Part shown: in pieces, positions 1 to 10,310 of the stretch
Layout of the letters: the number at the start of each line of letters is the position of its first letter
Numbering within the stretch: the stretch's first letter is position 1
Source of the DNA: Gammaproteobacteria bacterium
GTDB lineage: Bacteria; Pseudomonadota; Gammaproteobacteria; Arenicellales; Poriferihabitantaceae
DNA length: 40,629 nucleotides
Direction of reading: 5' to 3'
Assembly (NCBI GenBank): GCA_026708585.1
Contig: JAPOUQ010000038.1
Span: 1-40,629, forward strand
Position numbers and translations under genes: made by a program
Notes under the pieces: generated by a model
The model's database searches: none
Seen by the model: the letters and a program-made list of their open reading frames with translations, nothing else
What the model was told of the DNA's origin: nothing

Positions 1-167
1 GTTATATCTGGAAAATCTCGGTTCTGGATAAAAGTAAAGGCGAATATCCGGTGCTCTGCTATGAGCCGGGGATTCCGAGCCTGATGGGCTTTGTTAGACA
101 ACAAATGCTCCCGAAAGCGGAAATGGCTGTGTTTTTGGAAAGAGTTCAAAACAGTACGATAAATTGA
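1..167 (+). CDS. C-terminal fragment of an unidentified protein
   Basis: An open frame enters from the left edge (first full codon at base 3) and stops at TGA 165-167, giving 54 residues. It contains a CYEPGIPSLMGFVRQQ stretch and ends in ERVQNSTIN. No domain can be named from this tail, and the start lies outside the window. It is on the same strand as the Cas6-like gene but 202 bp before it. The intervening DNA is AT-rich with no clear hairpin, so whether they share a transcript is unknown. It could also be chance reading through non-coding DNA, but codon use looks normal and the frame is open back to the edge. Confidence 0.5.
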   Translation, partial: YIWKISVLDKSKGEYPVLCYEPGIPSLMGFVRQQMLPKAEMAVFLERVQNSTIN

Positions 168-369
168 ACAAGAATACTGAAATATCATATCAATTATGGA
201 ATGCAACATTTTATAGACTAACCGACTATCGAGTTCAGATAATCAGAAAATGTCAAACAGTATTCACACAAACGGAAATATACTTGCTCATGTTCCAGAA
301 TTCAAATCGAACCAATTTCATATTTCGATGTTTACCCAGTTGATAGTCATACACTGGATCTGATAAACA

Positions 370-1080
370 ATGCATAATCTCAGCATGCTCTGGCAAGAAG
401 ATATACAGGATCAATCCGTTCTAACCAATGAGCAGGTACAGGATTGTGCTTTTCGGATCACATGTCGCGAAATACCCGTTGACCATGCTTGGGATCTTCG
501 CGAGGAGATTCTAAATGTTCTGCCTTGGTTGACTGACGAACCGCAGGCCGCTATCCACTCCATTCATTCGGCCTCTTCAGCAAACGGATGGATTCGCCCC
601 TCGCTTGACTCGGGAAATTTGATTCAACTCTCTCGGCGTACCAGACTCTATCTAAGATTACCTATACGTCGCATTGATGATGCAAAAGTTTTGATCGGAA
701 AAGAACTCCTAATTGCAGGTTGCTCAATCCTGATCAACGAAACGGGACAACACCGACTGTTTCCTTCAAGTACCCTATTCACGCGCTCAATGGATGCTAA
801 TCAAGTAGAAGATGAACAAGCCTTTGAGGATAATGTGATCCGCTTGCTATCCAAAATTGGCGTAGTTCCGAAGAAAATATTATGTGGCCTTGCTCATGAA
901 ATTTCATGTAAAGAGCATAATATTCCTGCAAGAAGTGTACTGCTTGCAGATCTTGAACCGCATGAATCAATCCGCATACAAGAAAGTGGACTCGGTTCCA
1001 ATGGCTTGCTTGGCTGTGGAATTTTCCTTCCCCATAAAAGCCTTAATGCAGTCAACACTACCAGCGCTATGTCTGATTGA
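370..1080 (+). CDS. Stand-alone Cas6/Cmx6-like RNA endonuclease-family protein
   Basis: This 236-residue protein resembles the Cas6/Cmx6 (type I-MYXAN Cas6) family. Seen in the sequence: a VLPWL motif near residue 50; H64 followed by an NGW segment (72-74); a basic LSRRTRLYLRLP strand (87-98); and a C-terminal glycine-rich loop, ESGLGSNGLLGCGIFLPHK (205-223), the hallmark of Cas6 RAMP folds. Family members cut CRISPR repeat RNA to make guide RNAs. H39 and H64 are candidate catalytic residues by position only. Nothing else in the window is CRISPR-like: no repeats, Cas5, Cas7, Cas3 or Cas1/2. The next genes are an unknown protein and dsbD on the same strand. It may serve a distant array, or have been kept for another RNA-processing or non-catalytic role. 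Family assignment is fairly sure; function is not. Confidence 0.78.
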   Translation: MHNLSMLWQEDIQDQSVLTNEQVQDCAFRITCREIPVDHAWDLREEILNVLPWLTDEPQAAIHSIHSASSANGWIRPSLDSGNLIQLSRRTRLYLRLPIRRIDDAKVLIGKELLIAGCSILINETGQHRLFPSSTLFTRSMDANQVEDEQAFEDNVIRLLSKIGVVPKKILCGLAHEISCKEHNIPARSVLLADLEPHESIRIQESGLGSNGLLGCGIFLPHKSLNAVNTTSAMSD

Positions 1081-1228
1081 CATATATCTACTCAGTGTCA
1101 AGATTGATGGGAAGAAACTACAAACCGAAACAAAACCGGAAAGAAATTAAAATCAGGAAAATAAATAGCCATATCTGTATCGGCAAATATCAGTTAAAAT
1201 TTATTCGAGACTTAATTCAAGTGCCCAT

Positions 1229-1801
1229 ATGCTACAAAAAGCGCGAATACGCACGGCTTGGAAATCACACGACCGAACAATCCCAATCAATGAGTTAGCC
1301 AATGCACTCTCGGCGATCTGCTGGCGTATTGCCCTGTATGCTGCAAAAAACCTCCATCAGCAGGATTTCGTTTATGTTAACGATAAACAACGCTTGGCAG
1401 TCGTTCGGGAATTCCTGTTTTTTCAGATACATTTATCTGATCGACTGATCCACGATAGACTAACTGACGATGATCGAAATGAATTGATCAATTCACTCTC
1501 ACTGAATTGTCTGAGACACTATGCCGAAAACACAATGGAACTACTCGGAAGTTCTCCTGACATGGAAGAAACCATCAATACCCTAAACCATGTCACAAAT
1601 TCCCTGGCCAGTTTCAAATTTGCCGATCAACAACCAGGCTACGAGATGTATCGACTACTCGGAGCACGTATCCGAGATATCCTTGGCGAAGATCAAACAA
1701 ACAAATGGGTTATTGACCAGATTATGGAAATTGACGGCCCGGAAATTTTTGAGTTGTTTAATAAATCCAGTAGCAAGCTGGTGAAGAACTCCGGGTATTG
1801 A
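1229..1801 (+). CDS. Uncharacterised helical protein upstream of dsbD
   Basis: This is a 190-residue soluble protein with no signal peptide or membrane segment. It is rich in predicted helix and charged residues, and no family motif is recognised. Its stop lies 4 bp before the dsbD start, so the two are almost certainly cotranscribed and translationally linked. The Cas6-like gene ends 148 bp upstream on the same strand. The ATG at 1229 has no clear Shine-Dalgarno sequence, so the start is uncertain. The frame has ordinary composition and no internal stops, and it fills the space up to dsbD, which supports it being real. The tight link suggests a role with DsbD or in its regulation, but this is inference from position only. 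Confidence 0.72.
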   Translation: MLQKARIRTAWKSHDRTIPINELANALSAICWRIALYAAKNLHQQDFVYVNDKQRLAVVREFLFFQIHLSDRLIHDRLTDDDRNELINSLSLNCLRHYAENTMELLGSSPDMEETINTLNHVTNSLASFKFADQQPGYEMYRLLGARIRDILGEDQTNKWVIDQIMEIDGPEIFELFNKSSSKLVKNSGY

Positions 1802-1805
1802 TCAT

Positions 1806-4064
1806 ATGTTTCAGAAATTTCATTCTTTCTATCTCACATTCGTACTCCTGCCCTTACTATCCGGGGTGATTTCAGCACAGGGGCTTGATGACTCTGAATT
1901 GCTGCCCGAAGATGAGGCATTTCAGTTCGAACTCATGCCCATTGACTCTTCTACAATTCAGGCAACTTGGACCATTGCTGAGAATTATTATATGTATCGG
2001 GACAAGTTGAAATTTGCGATTGATGATGTTGACTATTCTCTCAATATTCATCAATACCCACAAAGTATCACCAAGGACGATCCCCTATTCGGAACGACAG
2101 AAGTCTATGAAAATGAGTTTTCGGTATTGATTGACTTTTCCGGCAATGAGGGCGAATTTACTCTCATTTCTGAGGGCCAGGGTTGCAATGAGCCCATCGG
2201 TGTCTGTTATGCACCAATCACCCACAATACCCGTCTCATTAAGACTGGCCAGATTATCCAGCTTGCCGCAAACGAAACGACACTCGCGGTCACCGCTTCA
2301 AACCCATCCAATCAAACTCAAGAAGCTAAATCTGGGGATGTCAATCTGTTGCGTAACTTGCTCGAGCAATCGTTTTCTCAACCCGAATTTCTCAAGGTTG
2401 ATGACGCTTTTAAAGTCGAAAACCTAACTATTGATGCACAGTCCATTTCCGGCCACTTTGTGGTTGAGCCTGGCTACTACCTCTATCGAGATAAAATCGG
2501 AGTTAAGTTCGGTGATAAACCGCTTGCAGTATCGATTCTTCAACCTCCCGAAAAATACGAAGATCCCACATTTGGAAGTACTGATGTTTATCGAACCGAT
2601 TTTGCTTTTTCAGCGAACCGACCAATTGGCAGCCCAAGTGGAGAGATTCTTGTGACCTTGACCTATCAGGGATGTGCCGAAGGTGCGATCTGTTATCCAC
2701 CGGTCACCCGTGAGTTCAATCTATTTGCACCAGCCATGGCTACAGATGCAGTAGCTCCCACATCAAGCGAAGAGTCAACTGAAGACCATTCCCTGATTGC
2801 CATACTCTCTGGTGCTTTCATTGCTGGAATTTTGCTAACCTTTACGCCCTGTGTGTTGCCGATGATCCCGATTCTTTCGAGTGTTATTGCTGGCCAGGGT
2901 GAAAAGATCACCCGCTTGAGGGCGAGTTCACTCTCGCTATCGTATGTACTGGGAACCATGGTGACCTATACTGCGATGGGGGTACTGGCAGGTGCAACCG
3001 GTGATCAACTTCAGGCTTATTTTCAAAATATTTGGGCGATCGGAATTCTCTCAGGCCTTTTGGTATTGATGGCGTTATCCATGTTTGGATTGTATGAATT
3101 ACAGGTGCCTAGTGGCCTGCAATCCAGAATTCAGAAAAAATCAGGTAATTTGACCGGATCCATTCCGTTGGTATTTCTATTGGGGCTCGTTTCTGCACTA
3201 ATCATCGGGGCTTGTGTCTCGCCAGTACTGATCTCGGTATTGGGTATTGCGGTCGCTTCGGGTGATCCTGTACTTGGTGCGCAAACGATGGCTGTACTCG
3301 CTCTCGGCATGGGCTTGCCACTCATTGCTATTGGTCTCGGTGCCGGATATTTACTCCCCAAAGCTGGTGCTTGGATGGAATCAATAAAATCTTTGTTTGG
3401 TATTTTGCTGATCGCTGTAGCAATTTATCTCCTTCAAACTTTGCCGCAAATACCAATCCTACTGATCTGGGGAGCTTATCTGATCATTGTTGGCTATGCC
3501 TTAATGCAGATGCACTCAGAGATAGGAATGGCTGGGTATCAATTTAAGATTGTCCTCAAGGGCTTGGGGGTAGTACTTCTGGTGTGGGGTATTTGTGCAC
3601 TGATCGGCGGGTTTATGGGACAGCGTGATCTGCTACGCCCAATTCCTGAAAACCTCTTCACGAGCGGATCGTCCAATCCATCAACCATATCCAATGTTCA
3701 CCTATTTGATCGTATTGCAAACGAAAGCGAACTTGAGCAATATCTCACTCAAGTCTCTTCAGGTAGGCGCATGGTGATTGTGGACTATTACGCAGATTGG
3801 TGTGTTGACTGCCTGAGAATGGAAGAATCCACTTTCAAGGACAGTCTGGTTGTTTCTGAAGTTGAAAGCCGCTTCATCGCATTGCAGGTGGATGTCACAG
3901 ACCCAAATAATGCAGATGCAAACGCCCTTAAAAAGCGCTTCAATGTATTTGGCCCTCCAGCGATGATATTTCTGGATCATCAAGGCACAGTTCTGAATGA
4001 CTATAGTTTCTATGGATATAAGGATCCGCAAAAATTCCTAGAGCATTTAAAAGGTATTAATTGA
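1806..4064 (+). CDS. dsbD: Thiol:disulfide interchange protein DsbD with two N-terminal domains
   Basis: DsbD carries electrons from cytoplasmic thioredoxin across the inner membrane to periplasmic thiol proteins. The 752-residue product has a signal peptide (about 1-24). Two successive nDsbD-like domains follow, each with a YMYRDK/YLYRDK strand and a cysteine pair (C127/C134 and C290/C296, the second in the canonical YQGC...CYPP setting). The eight-helix membrane domain has its two redox cysteines at C349 (TPCVLP) and C470 (GACVSP). The C-terminal thioredoxin domain has an ADWCVDC motif (C666/C669). All eight cysteines needed for three relay steps plus a duplicated first domain are present. 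E. coli DsbD has only one N-terminal domain and about 565 residues, so the duplication explains the extra length. It follows the unknown 190-residue gene by 4 bp. Confidence 0.95.
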   Translation: MFQKFHSFYLTFVLLPLLSGVISAQGLDDSELLPEDEAFQFELMPIDSSTIQATWTIAENYYMYRDKLKFAIDDVDYSLNIHQYPQSITKDDPLFGTTEVYENEFSVLIDFSGNEGEFTLISEGQGCNEPIGVCYAPITHNTRLIKTGQIIQLAANETTLAVTASNPSNQTQEAKSGDVNLLRNLLEQSFSQPEFLKVDDAFKVENLTIDAQSISGHFVVEPGYYLYRDKIGVKFGDKPLAVSILQPPEKYEDPTFGSTDVYRTDFAFSANRPIGSPSGEILVTLTYQGCAEGAICYPPVTREFNLFAPAMATDAVAPTSSEESTEDHSLIAILSGAFIAGILLTFTPCVLPMIPILSSVIAGQGEKITRLRASSLSLSYVLGTMVTYTAMGVLAGATGDQLQAYFQNIWAIGILSGLLVLMALSMFGLYELQVPSGLQSRIQKKSGNLTGSIPLVFLLGLVSALIIGACVSPVLISVLGIAVASGDPVLGAQTMAVLALGMGLPLIAIGLGAGYLLPKAGAWMESIKSLFGILLIAVAIYLLQTLPQIPILLIWGAYLIIVGYALMQMHSEIGMAGYQFKIVLKGLGVVLLVWGICALIGGFMGQRDLLRPIPENLFTSGSSNPSTISNVHLFDRIANESELEQYLTQVSSGRRMVIVDYYADWCVDCLRMEESTFKDSLVVSEVESRFIALQVDVTDPNNADANALKKRFNVFGPPAMIFLDHQGTVLNDYSFYGYKDPQKFLEHLKGIN

Positions 4065-4280
4065 TATAGAACATGTTCCATGTTCCTAATTGCTCCCCAA
4101 TTACCAATATTAGAGAAGTGGTCAAAGGTATAACCGTGGATAAGGTCCATCCATCGACTACCGTTTTTATTAGCTATTCGTTTGGTGAACAAAGAATTGA
4201 AGTGCACCAATAATCATGTAAATAACGTTAGATTAACGGTCGTCAATTAAGGAACAAGGGTTCAAAAGCTCCCAAATCTT

Positions 4281-5540
4281 CTAGATCAACGCTGTAGAAA
4301 GATCAGGAAATCTGCTCAACAGCAAAAGGACAATCAAGGTTGCTAATAGAAACGGCCACAACGCCTTGAAAATCTGGACGGGCTTTACCTCGGACATCGC
4401 TGACGCAATATACAAGCCAACTCCAACTGGAGGAGTCAGAAGTCCAAGAATGAGATTGATACTAATTACTACACCAAATTGATATGGACTAATTCCATAG
4501 GAACCCATAGCAATCGGCAACAAAATGGGGGTCACCAAAATGATGGCTGCAATGCCATCAATCAACATCCCAACCAACAGTAATACCCCATTCACAATCA
4601 GCAAAAATACGAACGGGTCAGTAGTAATAACGGTAATCAAAGCTGCCAGTTTCTGCGGTATTGCTTCATAGATGATGACCCAGCCAAAAACATTGGCGGT
4701 CGCTATCATGAATATTACCAGTGCTGAGTTACGAGCAGTGCGAACAAACACGGTACCCAAATCCGATACTTTTAAATCCCGATAAACAAACTTGCCCAAC
4801 AAAAAAGCAATAACCGAAGCAATCGCCGCTGATTCAGTGGGTGTAGCAACACCAAATAGAATTGCCAAAATGATACAGGCTGGAATCAAAGCTGCCGGCA
4901 AGGATTCGATCAGTGCTTTTACAGATTCTTTAGCTGACATCCAATCTCTACGAGGAAATGGAGAAATCCATCCCAGTACAGTGATTACGGCTATAAATCC
5001 CAGAAACATCATCAGCCCGGGAATGATACCGGCTAAAAACATGTCGCCAATGGGTATCTGTGCTAATACACCATAAATAATAAACAGCATGGAGGGTGGT
5101 ATAACCGGAGCTAGCAAACCACCTGCAGCAGTTGTAGCTGCAGCAAAACCAGGATCATAGCCTTCTTCTGCCATTGCCGGAACCATTGCACGAGACATGA
5201 TTGCAATCTGAGATACTGCCGAGCCAATAATAGCTGCCATAAACATGTTTGAGACGATATTAATCCATGCCAATCCACCACGAAAACCGCCAACAAAAAC
5301 CCGTGCTACCTTGATCAGTCTTTCTGTGATCCCGCCTGCATTCATAAGCTCACCAGTAAGCATGAATAAAGGGATAGCCAACAAACCATAATTTTCCAAA
5401 CCGGAAAACATCTGTTGAGCAAAACTGTCAAATAGAATGAAATTGTCGCTCTCTGCAATGTAAACAACCGCAGATAAGGCGAGTACAACAGCTATTGGTA
5501 CAGTACCAAATAGCAATACACAAAAAATAAGTGTAGTCAC
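4281..5540 (-). CDS. dctM: TRAP transporter large permease subunit DctM
   Basis: This is a 419-residue, very hydrophobic protein with about twelve membrane segments. It has the DctM pattern: an N-terminal scoop region with FDSFAQQMFSG..NYGLLAIPLF, a central VIPPSMLFIIYG segment and a C-terminal LTPPVGVGLY motif. It is the ion-coupled transport subunit of a tripartite ATP-independent periplasmic transporter in the inner membrane. It starts with GTG at 5540, overlapping the dctQ stop by four bases (GTGA), the usual sign of coupled translation. It is the last gene of the nbaC-dctP-dctQ-dctM run. The 216 bp beyond it, up to dsbD on the other strand, show no strong terminator. Confidence 0.95.
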   Translation of the reverse strand: MTTLIFCVLLFGTVPIAVVLALSAVVYIAESDNFILFDSFAQQMFSGLENYGLLAIPLFMLTGELMNAGGITERLIKVARVFVGGFRGGLAWINIVSNMFMAAIIGSAVSQIAIMSRAMVPAMAEEGYDPGFAAATTAAGGLLAPVIPPSMLFIIYGVLAQIPIGDMFLAGIIPGLMMFLGFIAVITVLGWISPFPRRDWMSAKESVKALIESLPAALIPACIILAILFGVATPTESAAIASVIAFLLGKFVYRDLKVSDLGTVFVRTARNSALVIFMIATANVFGWVIIYEAIPQKLAALITVITTDPFVFLLIVNGVLLLVGMLIDGIAAIILVTPILLPIAMGSYGISPYQFGVVISINLILGLLTPPVGVGLYIASAMSEVKPVQIFKALWPFLLATLIVLLLLSRFPDLSTALI

Positions 5541-6094
5541 CGCATCAAATCCATTGACTTCATAGATCTATCGGAGTTCATCCCCATGCACAGATTGGCT
5601 GATGAATGCAACAACATCCCTAGTGAGAAGAACCACATAACCGACCATATCCAAGCCTTATGTATGCGCAGAGTGGTGGGTTCTGCATAGATAAAATTAA
5701 ACGTACTACTCTGAAATGCACCCACATCAAATCCCGCAGCAATCAAAGCATCAGGACGATACCAACGCCAGCAGAAGAACACCATCGCAATTGCGAAAAG
5801 AAAAACACAAAAATCGGCACATTTCGTAACAATCTTGCCCACTCTCTCAGGAGTGAAATCAACCAGCAAAGAAACCGCAACAGAGTGCCCATAATGAACA
5901 CTTGATGAAGCAGCCAGAAAAGTCATCCAGGCCATGGAATAGATTGCCGCTTCATCTACCCAATAGATTGATTGATCAAGAGCTCGAGTTATGACATTCA
6001 GCAGTATCAGAGCGGTAATTGCACCAGCAAAAACAGTTGCGAAAACAATCTCAGTCCTTGCCCATAACGCCGATACCTTTTGCAGAAATAACAA
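5537..6094 (-). CDS. dctQ: TRAP transporter small permease subunit DctQ
   Basis: This 185-residue protein has four predicted membrane helices, the normal layout for DctQ, with a conserved RALDQSIYWVDEAA stretch after helix one and a WMTFLAASSSVHYGHSV segment. DctQ pairs with DctM in the inner membrane. The first suitable codon is a TTG at 6094, preceded by an AGG about ten bases upstream. No ATG precedes the first membrane helix in frame, so the rare start is likely. The gene is separated from dctP by 118 bp holding a hairpin and overlaps dctM by four bases. Confidence 0.9.
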   Translation of the reverse strand: MLFLQKVSALWARTEIVFATVFAGAITALILLNVITRALDQSIYWVDEAAIYSMAWMTFLAASSSVHYGHSVAVSLLVDFTPERVGKIVTKCADFCVFLFAIAMVFFCWRWYRPDALIAAGFDVGAFQSSTFNFIYAEPTTLRIHKAWIWSVMWFFSLGMLLHSSANLCMGMNSDRSMKSMDLMR

Positions 6095-6122
6095 CCGAAT
6101 TTACCTGTAAAGAACGCAATAA

Positions 6123-6139
6123 CCATGCTGAAGGCATGG
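6123..6139 (-). terminator. Hairpin between dctP and dctQ
   Basis: CCATGC and GCATGG form a perfect six-base stem around a five-base loop, extendable by two weaker pairs. It lies in the gap between the substrate-binding protein gene and the permease genes. There is no U-run, so full termination is unlikely. In TRAP and ABC operons such hairpins often stabilise the upstream mRNA or partly attenuate, giving more binding protein than permease. That role is inference. Confidence 0.4.
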
Positions 6140-6212
6140 CTATTGTAATATTTGTTGAAAGACGAGTTGGACCGACTTAAGAGGTAGAAACTTTGCGCGG
6201 AATATCAAGATT

Positions 6213-7789
<1,577 letters not shown>

Positions 7790-7890
7790 AATGATGAGAT
7801 ATGAGCGAAGACCGGCTACTACATGACTGAATTATCAGTACAATTTGATATACAATACAAGTAATAATTGGTTATTTTGATATAACATAT
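7790..7890. promoter_or_regulatory. Divergent nbaC / LysR control region
   Basis: This 101-bp AT-rich spacer lies between divergent genes. On the minus strand TTGTAT (7860-7855), an 18-base gap and GATAAT (7836-7831) form a plausible promoter for the dioxygenase operon. TTTGATATA occurs twice in direct orientation (7844-7852 and 7876-7884), 32 bp or about three helical turns apart and around the -35 position, as expected for sites of a tetrameric LysR regulator. The arrangement is seen; binding is inferred. Confidence 0.5.
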
Positions 7891-8865
7891 ATGAATATCA
7901 AAACGAATCTAACGGATCGTCATGTCAAGATTGTTCAACGTATTTTGACACGCTTAAAAATAAAGCAGTTGCGACTGCTGGTTGCAATTGCCAAGCACAA
8001 TAGCATTTTACATGCTTCAGAGGAGATCAGTATTTCCCAGCCTGCCGCTACCAAACTGCTAAAAGACCTTGAGTCCGACTTCAATGTCCTGTTGTTTGAT
8101 CGCACCAATCGGGGAGTCATTCCAACTCAATTTGGTGAGGTATTGGTAAAACACGGAAAACTTGTCCTTGCACAGATTTCTACTGCGGCCCAAGAACTCG
8201 ATGACTTGAGTGAAGGTCTTGGAGGAAGAATCGTGGTCGGAACGTTACTTGCAGCCTCTGCACAGGTACTACCACGTGCTATCATTTTTTTGCGTGAACA
8301 ACGACCAAAAGTGAGCATTGTAGTCCGGGACGGGACCAATGATTTCTTGATGCCTCTACTGCATTCTGGTGAAGTGGATATGGTTGTGGGCCGCCTAACT
8401 GAATTTCGATACCGTGAAGAACTTACACAGGAGATTCTTTGCGACGAGAAAATTGTCGCGGTTTGTCGCAAGTCGCATCCGCTAGCTCATCTAAAATCGG
8501 TTTCCATTGATGAAATGAATCAGCACCAATGGATACTTCCACCCATGGAGACAACTCTGCGAAGGCAAATTGACAGTGCCTTTTTTGACCAGGGGTTCAC
8601 CTCCCCACCGCATCCGGTTGAATGCATCTCTTTTCTAACCAATCGCTCGTTGTTACTCGCTACAAACATGATCGGTGTATTTCCAATACACGTTGTACAA
8701 AGTGAGATCGTCAACGGCCAAATGGTCATTTTGGATAGCAATCTGAATATCAAACAAAGCCCTATCGGTGTCTCCTATCGAAGGGAAGGAATTCTATCGC
8801 CCGCCGCTTCGAAATTTCTTGAGATGCTCAAAATGGCAGCAGATGAATTCCAAACCATTGAATAG
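7891..8865 (+). CDS. LysR-family transcriptional regulator
   Basis: This 324-residue protein has the LysR layout: an N-terminal winged helix-turn-helix (about residues 24-85, with KIKQLRLLVAIAKHNSILHA, SQPAATKLLKDLE and LFDRTNRGVIPT) and a C-terminal periplasmic-binding-like effector domain. The N-terminus resembles the GbpR/PcaQ type often linked to TRAP or aromatic-acid genes. Divergent from nbaC-dctPQM with a 101-bp shared control region, it is the likely regulator of that operon, probably responding to an aromatic or amino-aromatic acid. Start: ATG 7891 has no strong ribosome site, but it is the first ATG with the full helix-turn-helix. Confidence 0.92.
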   Translation: MNIKTNLTDRHVKIVQRILTRLKIKQLRLLVAIAKHNSILHASEEISISQPAATKLLKDLESDFNVLLFDRTNRGVIPTQFGEVLVKHGKLVLAQISTAAQELDDLSEGLGGRIVVGTLLAASAQVLPRAIIFLREQRPKVSIVVRDGTNDFLMPLLHSGEVDMVVGRLTEFRYREELTQEILCDEKIVAVCRKSHPLAHLKSVSIDEMNQHQWILPPMETTLRRQIDSAFFDQGFTSPPHPVECISFLTNRSLLLATNMIGVFPIHVVQSEIVNGQMVILDSNLNIKQSPIGVSYRREGILSPAASKFLEMLKMAADEFQTIE

Positions 8866-9130
8866 GTATGGACTAAAGATTGTAACGAAACATCTGGATG
8901 AGTTCGAAACTTCCATTCATCATCAGCAAACGTTATCGATTCAGGGAAGATTTCAATATCGGTGGTGCTATCCAACTTACTTATATCCAATTTAACTATT
9001 CTGAATTGAAGTCTACCTGTTATCTGACCAAACTATAATCACTAGCCACAGTTCCAATAAACCTCTTAGTTTGTAGAACAAGACATGATATGCATATTAC
9101 CTACTTTGAAGACAAAGACAAAGAGAAAAC

Positions 9131-10084
9131 ATGAAATATAAAAAAAATCAGGCAAAAGATTATTCCCGAGAATATATGAAAGGAATCTGGGCAGCTGCCC
9201 TTAATCCGATGAAGCCGGATTATTCATTGGACGAAGAAGGTCTGCGGAGCAATATCGATCACTGGATCGAAGATCTGAAAATCGAAGGTTTGTTTATCGC
9301 CGGAAAACAGGGTGAATTCTTTTCTATGTCTTTGGACGAACGCAAACGTAATTTTGAACTTGCTGTAGAGGCCTGTAATGGTCGAGCCGGTACGATCATG
9401 TCTTGTTCCGACCAAAACTTCGATACAGTAATAGAACTCGCAAAATATGCGCAATCTATCGGTGCAGACTATATTGTTGTGCACGCACCTGTATTACACT
9501 TTATCCACGATCGGGATGATACGCTATACAACTACTATCGAGAAATCTGCGAGCGTGTGGATATTGGGATTGCTATGTGGAGCCACCCTGACTCTGGTTA
9601 TTTGATGAGCCCGCAACTCTGTGCGCGAATTGCTGAGCTTCCAAACATTATCGCAATAAAGTATTCAGTTCCTCGAGAAATGTATCGAGAACTTACGGCA
9701 CTAGCTGGTGATCGGATTCTAGTCAGTACAGCCTCTGAAGACGAATGGCTGGACAACATCATCGAATTGAATTGGCAGCTTTATCTTTGCTCTTCACCTC
9801 CCTATCTATTGCAAACCTGTAATGATCTACGTATGCACGAATATACCCAATTAGCTTTAGCTGGAAAAATTCATAAAGCCAAGCAGGTGCGCGACAGTCT
9901 TGAGCCGGTCCGAAAAGCCCTACGAGAGACTCGGCCCGGCAGCAAGCCCCAAGCACACCAAAAATACTGGCAGGAACTGCTCGGCCAGGCTGGAGGTCCA
10001 GTACGTCCACCATTATTGCAATTAACAGAACAGGAAAAGGAACTCACCCGATCGGGATTTCAACTGTGTGGACTGCAACTCTAG
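9131..10084 (+). CDS. DHDPS/NAL-superfamily protein with atypical active site
   Basis: This 317-residue TIM-barrel protein is of the dihydrodipicolinate synthase / N-acetylneuraminate lyase superfamily, class I aldolases that form a Schiff base with pyruvate or a 2-oxo acid. The Schiff-base lysine is K177 in NIIAIKYS. The opening GIWAAALNPMKPDYSLD and the AGKQGEFFSMSLDERKR segment fit the family. Two usual elements differ. The GTTGE loop reads GKQGE (58-62), and the position of the catalytic Tyr in TPYY is Val121 (HAPVLHF). It is unlikely to be true DapA. The family also includes dehydratases and aldolases in aromatic and sugar-acid breakdown. It lies downstream of the LysR gene after 265 bp and converges on an aldehyde dehydrogenase, so a joint catabolic step is possible. 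Exact reaction unknown. Confidence 0.85.
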   Translation: MKYKKNQAKDYSREYMKGIWAAALNPMKPDYSLDEEGLRSNIDHWIEDLKIEGLFIAGKQGEFFSMSLDERKRNFELAVEACNGRAGTIMSCSDQNFDTVIELAKYAQSIGADYIVVHAPVLHFIHDRDDTLYNYYREICERVDIGIAMWSHPDSGYLMSPQLCARIAELPNIIAIKYSVPREMYRELTALAGDRILVSTASEDEWLDNIIELNWQLYLCSSPPYLLQTCNDLRMHEYTQLALAGKIHKAKQVRDSLEPVRKALRETRPGSKPQAHQKYWQELLGQAGGPVRPPLLQLTEQEKELTRSGFQLCGLQL

Positions 10085-10169
10085 GGAGTTGGTGCTAATT
10101 TCAGAATTTGAATAGGGTACGAAAAGATAGTGAATGCTACACAGGTCCGATGACGGGACATGATTAGCA

Positions 10170-10188
10170 CACCCTGATAACAAGGGTG
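10170..10188. terminator. Hairpin between convergent genes
   Basis: CACCCT and AGGGTG form a perfect six-base stem around a seven-base loop, in the 226-bp gap between the convergent DHDPS-family and aldehyde dehydrogenase genes. There is no strong T-run on either side, so it is at best a weak bidirectional terminator. The rest of the gap shows nothing else recognisable. Confidence 0.35.
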
Positions 10189-10310
10189 CAGTTTATACCC
10201 CTGCAATTCGATAAACCTTTCGGAAATCCTCCTACTGAACCATAGCAAGAAAAAATGCCTGAAGTTTGCTGGGCGCGATGAGTTCTGTCTGGAACCTCTA
10301 TCAAGGTAAA

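Noticed and set aside
168..369. Search for CRISPR repeats around the Cas6-like gene
   Set aside because: No repeated unit of 20-40 bp with regular spacing is visible in the flanking non-coding DNA (168-369 and 1081-1228).
1077..1298. Small plus-strand frame between the Cas6-like gene and the next gene
   Set aside because: Lys-rich, no ribosome site, and it runs out of frame into the 190-residue gene; most likely non-coding.
4010..4210. Minus-strand 66-codon frame beyond the end of dsbD
   Set aside because: It overlaps the dsbD end, has no ribosome site and no family-like blocks; nearby GAACATGTTC (4069-4078) is a palindrome but with no neighbouring promoter to regulate.
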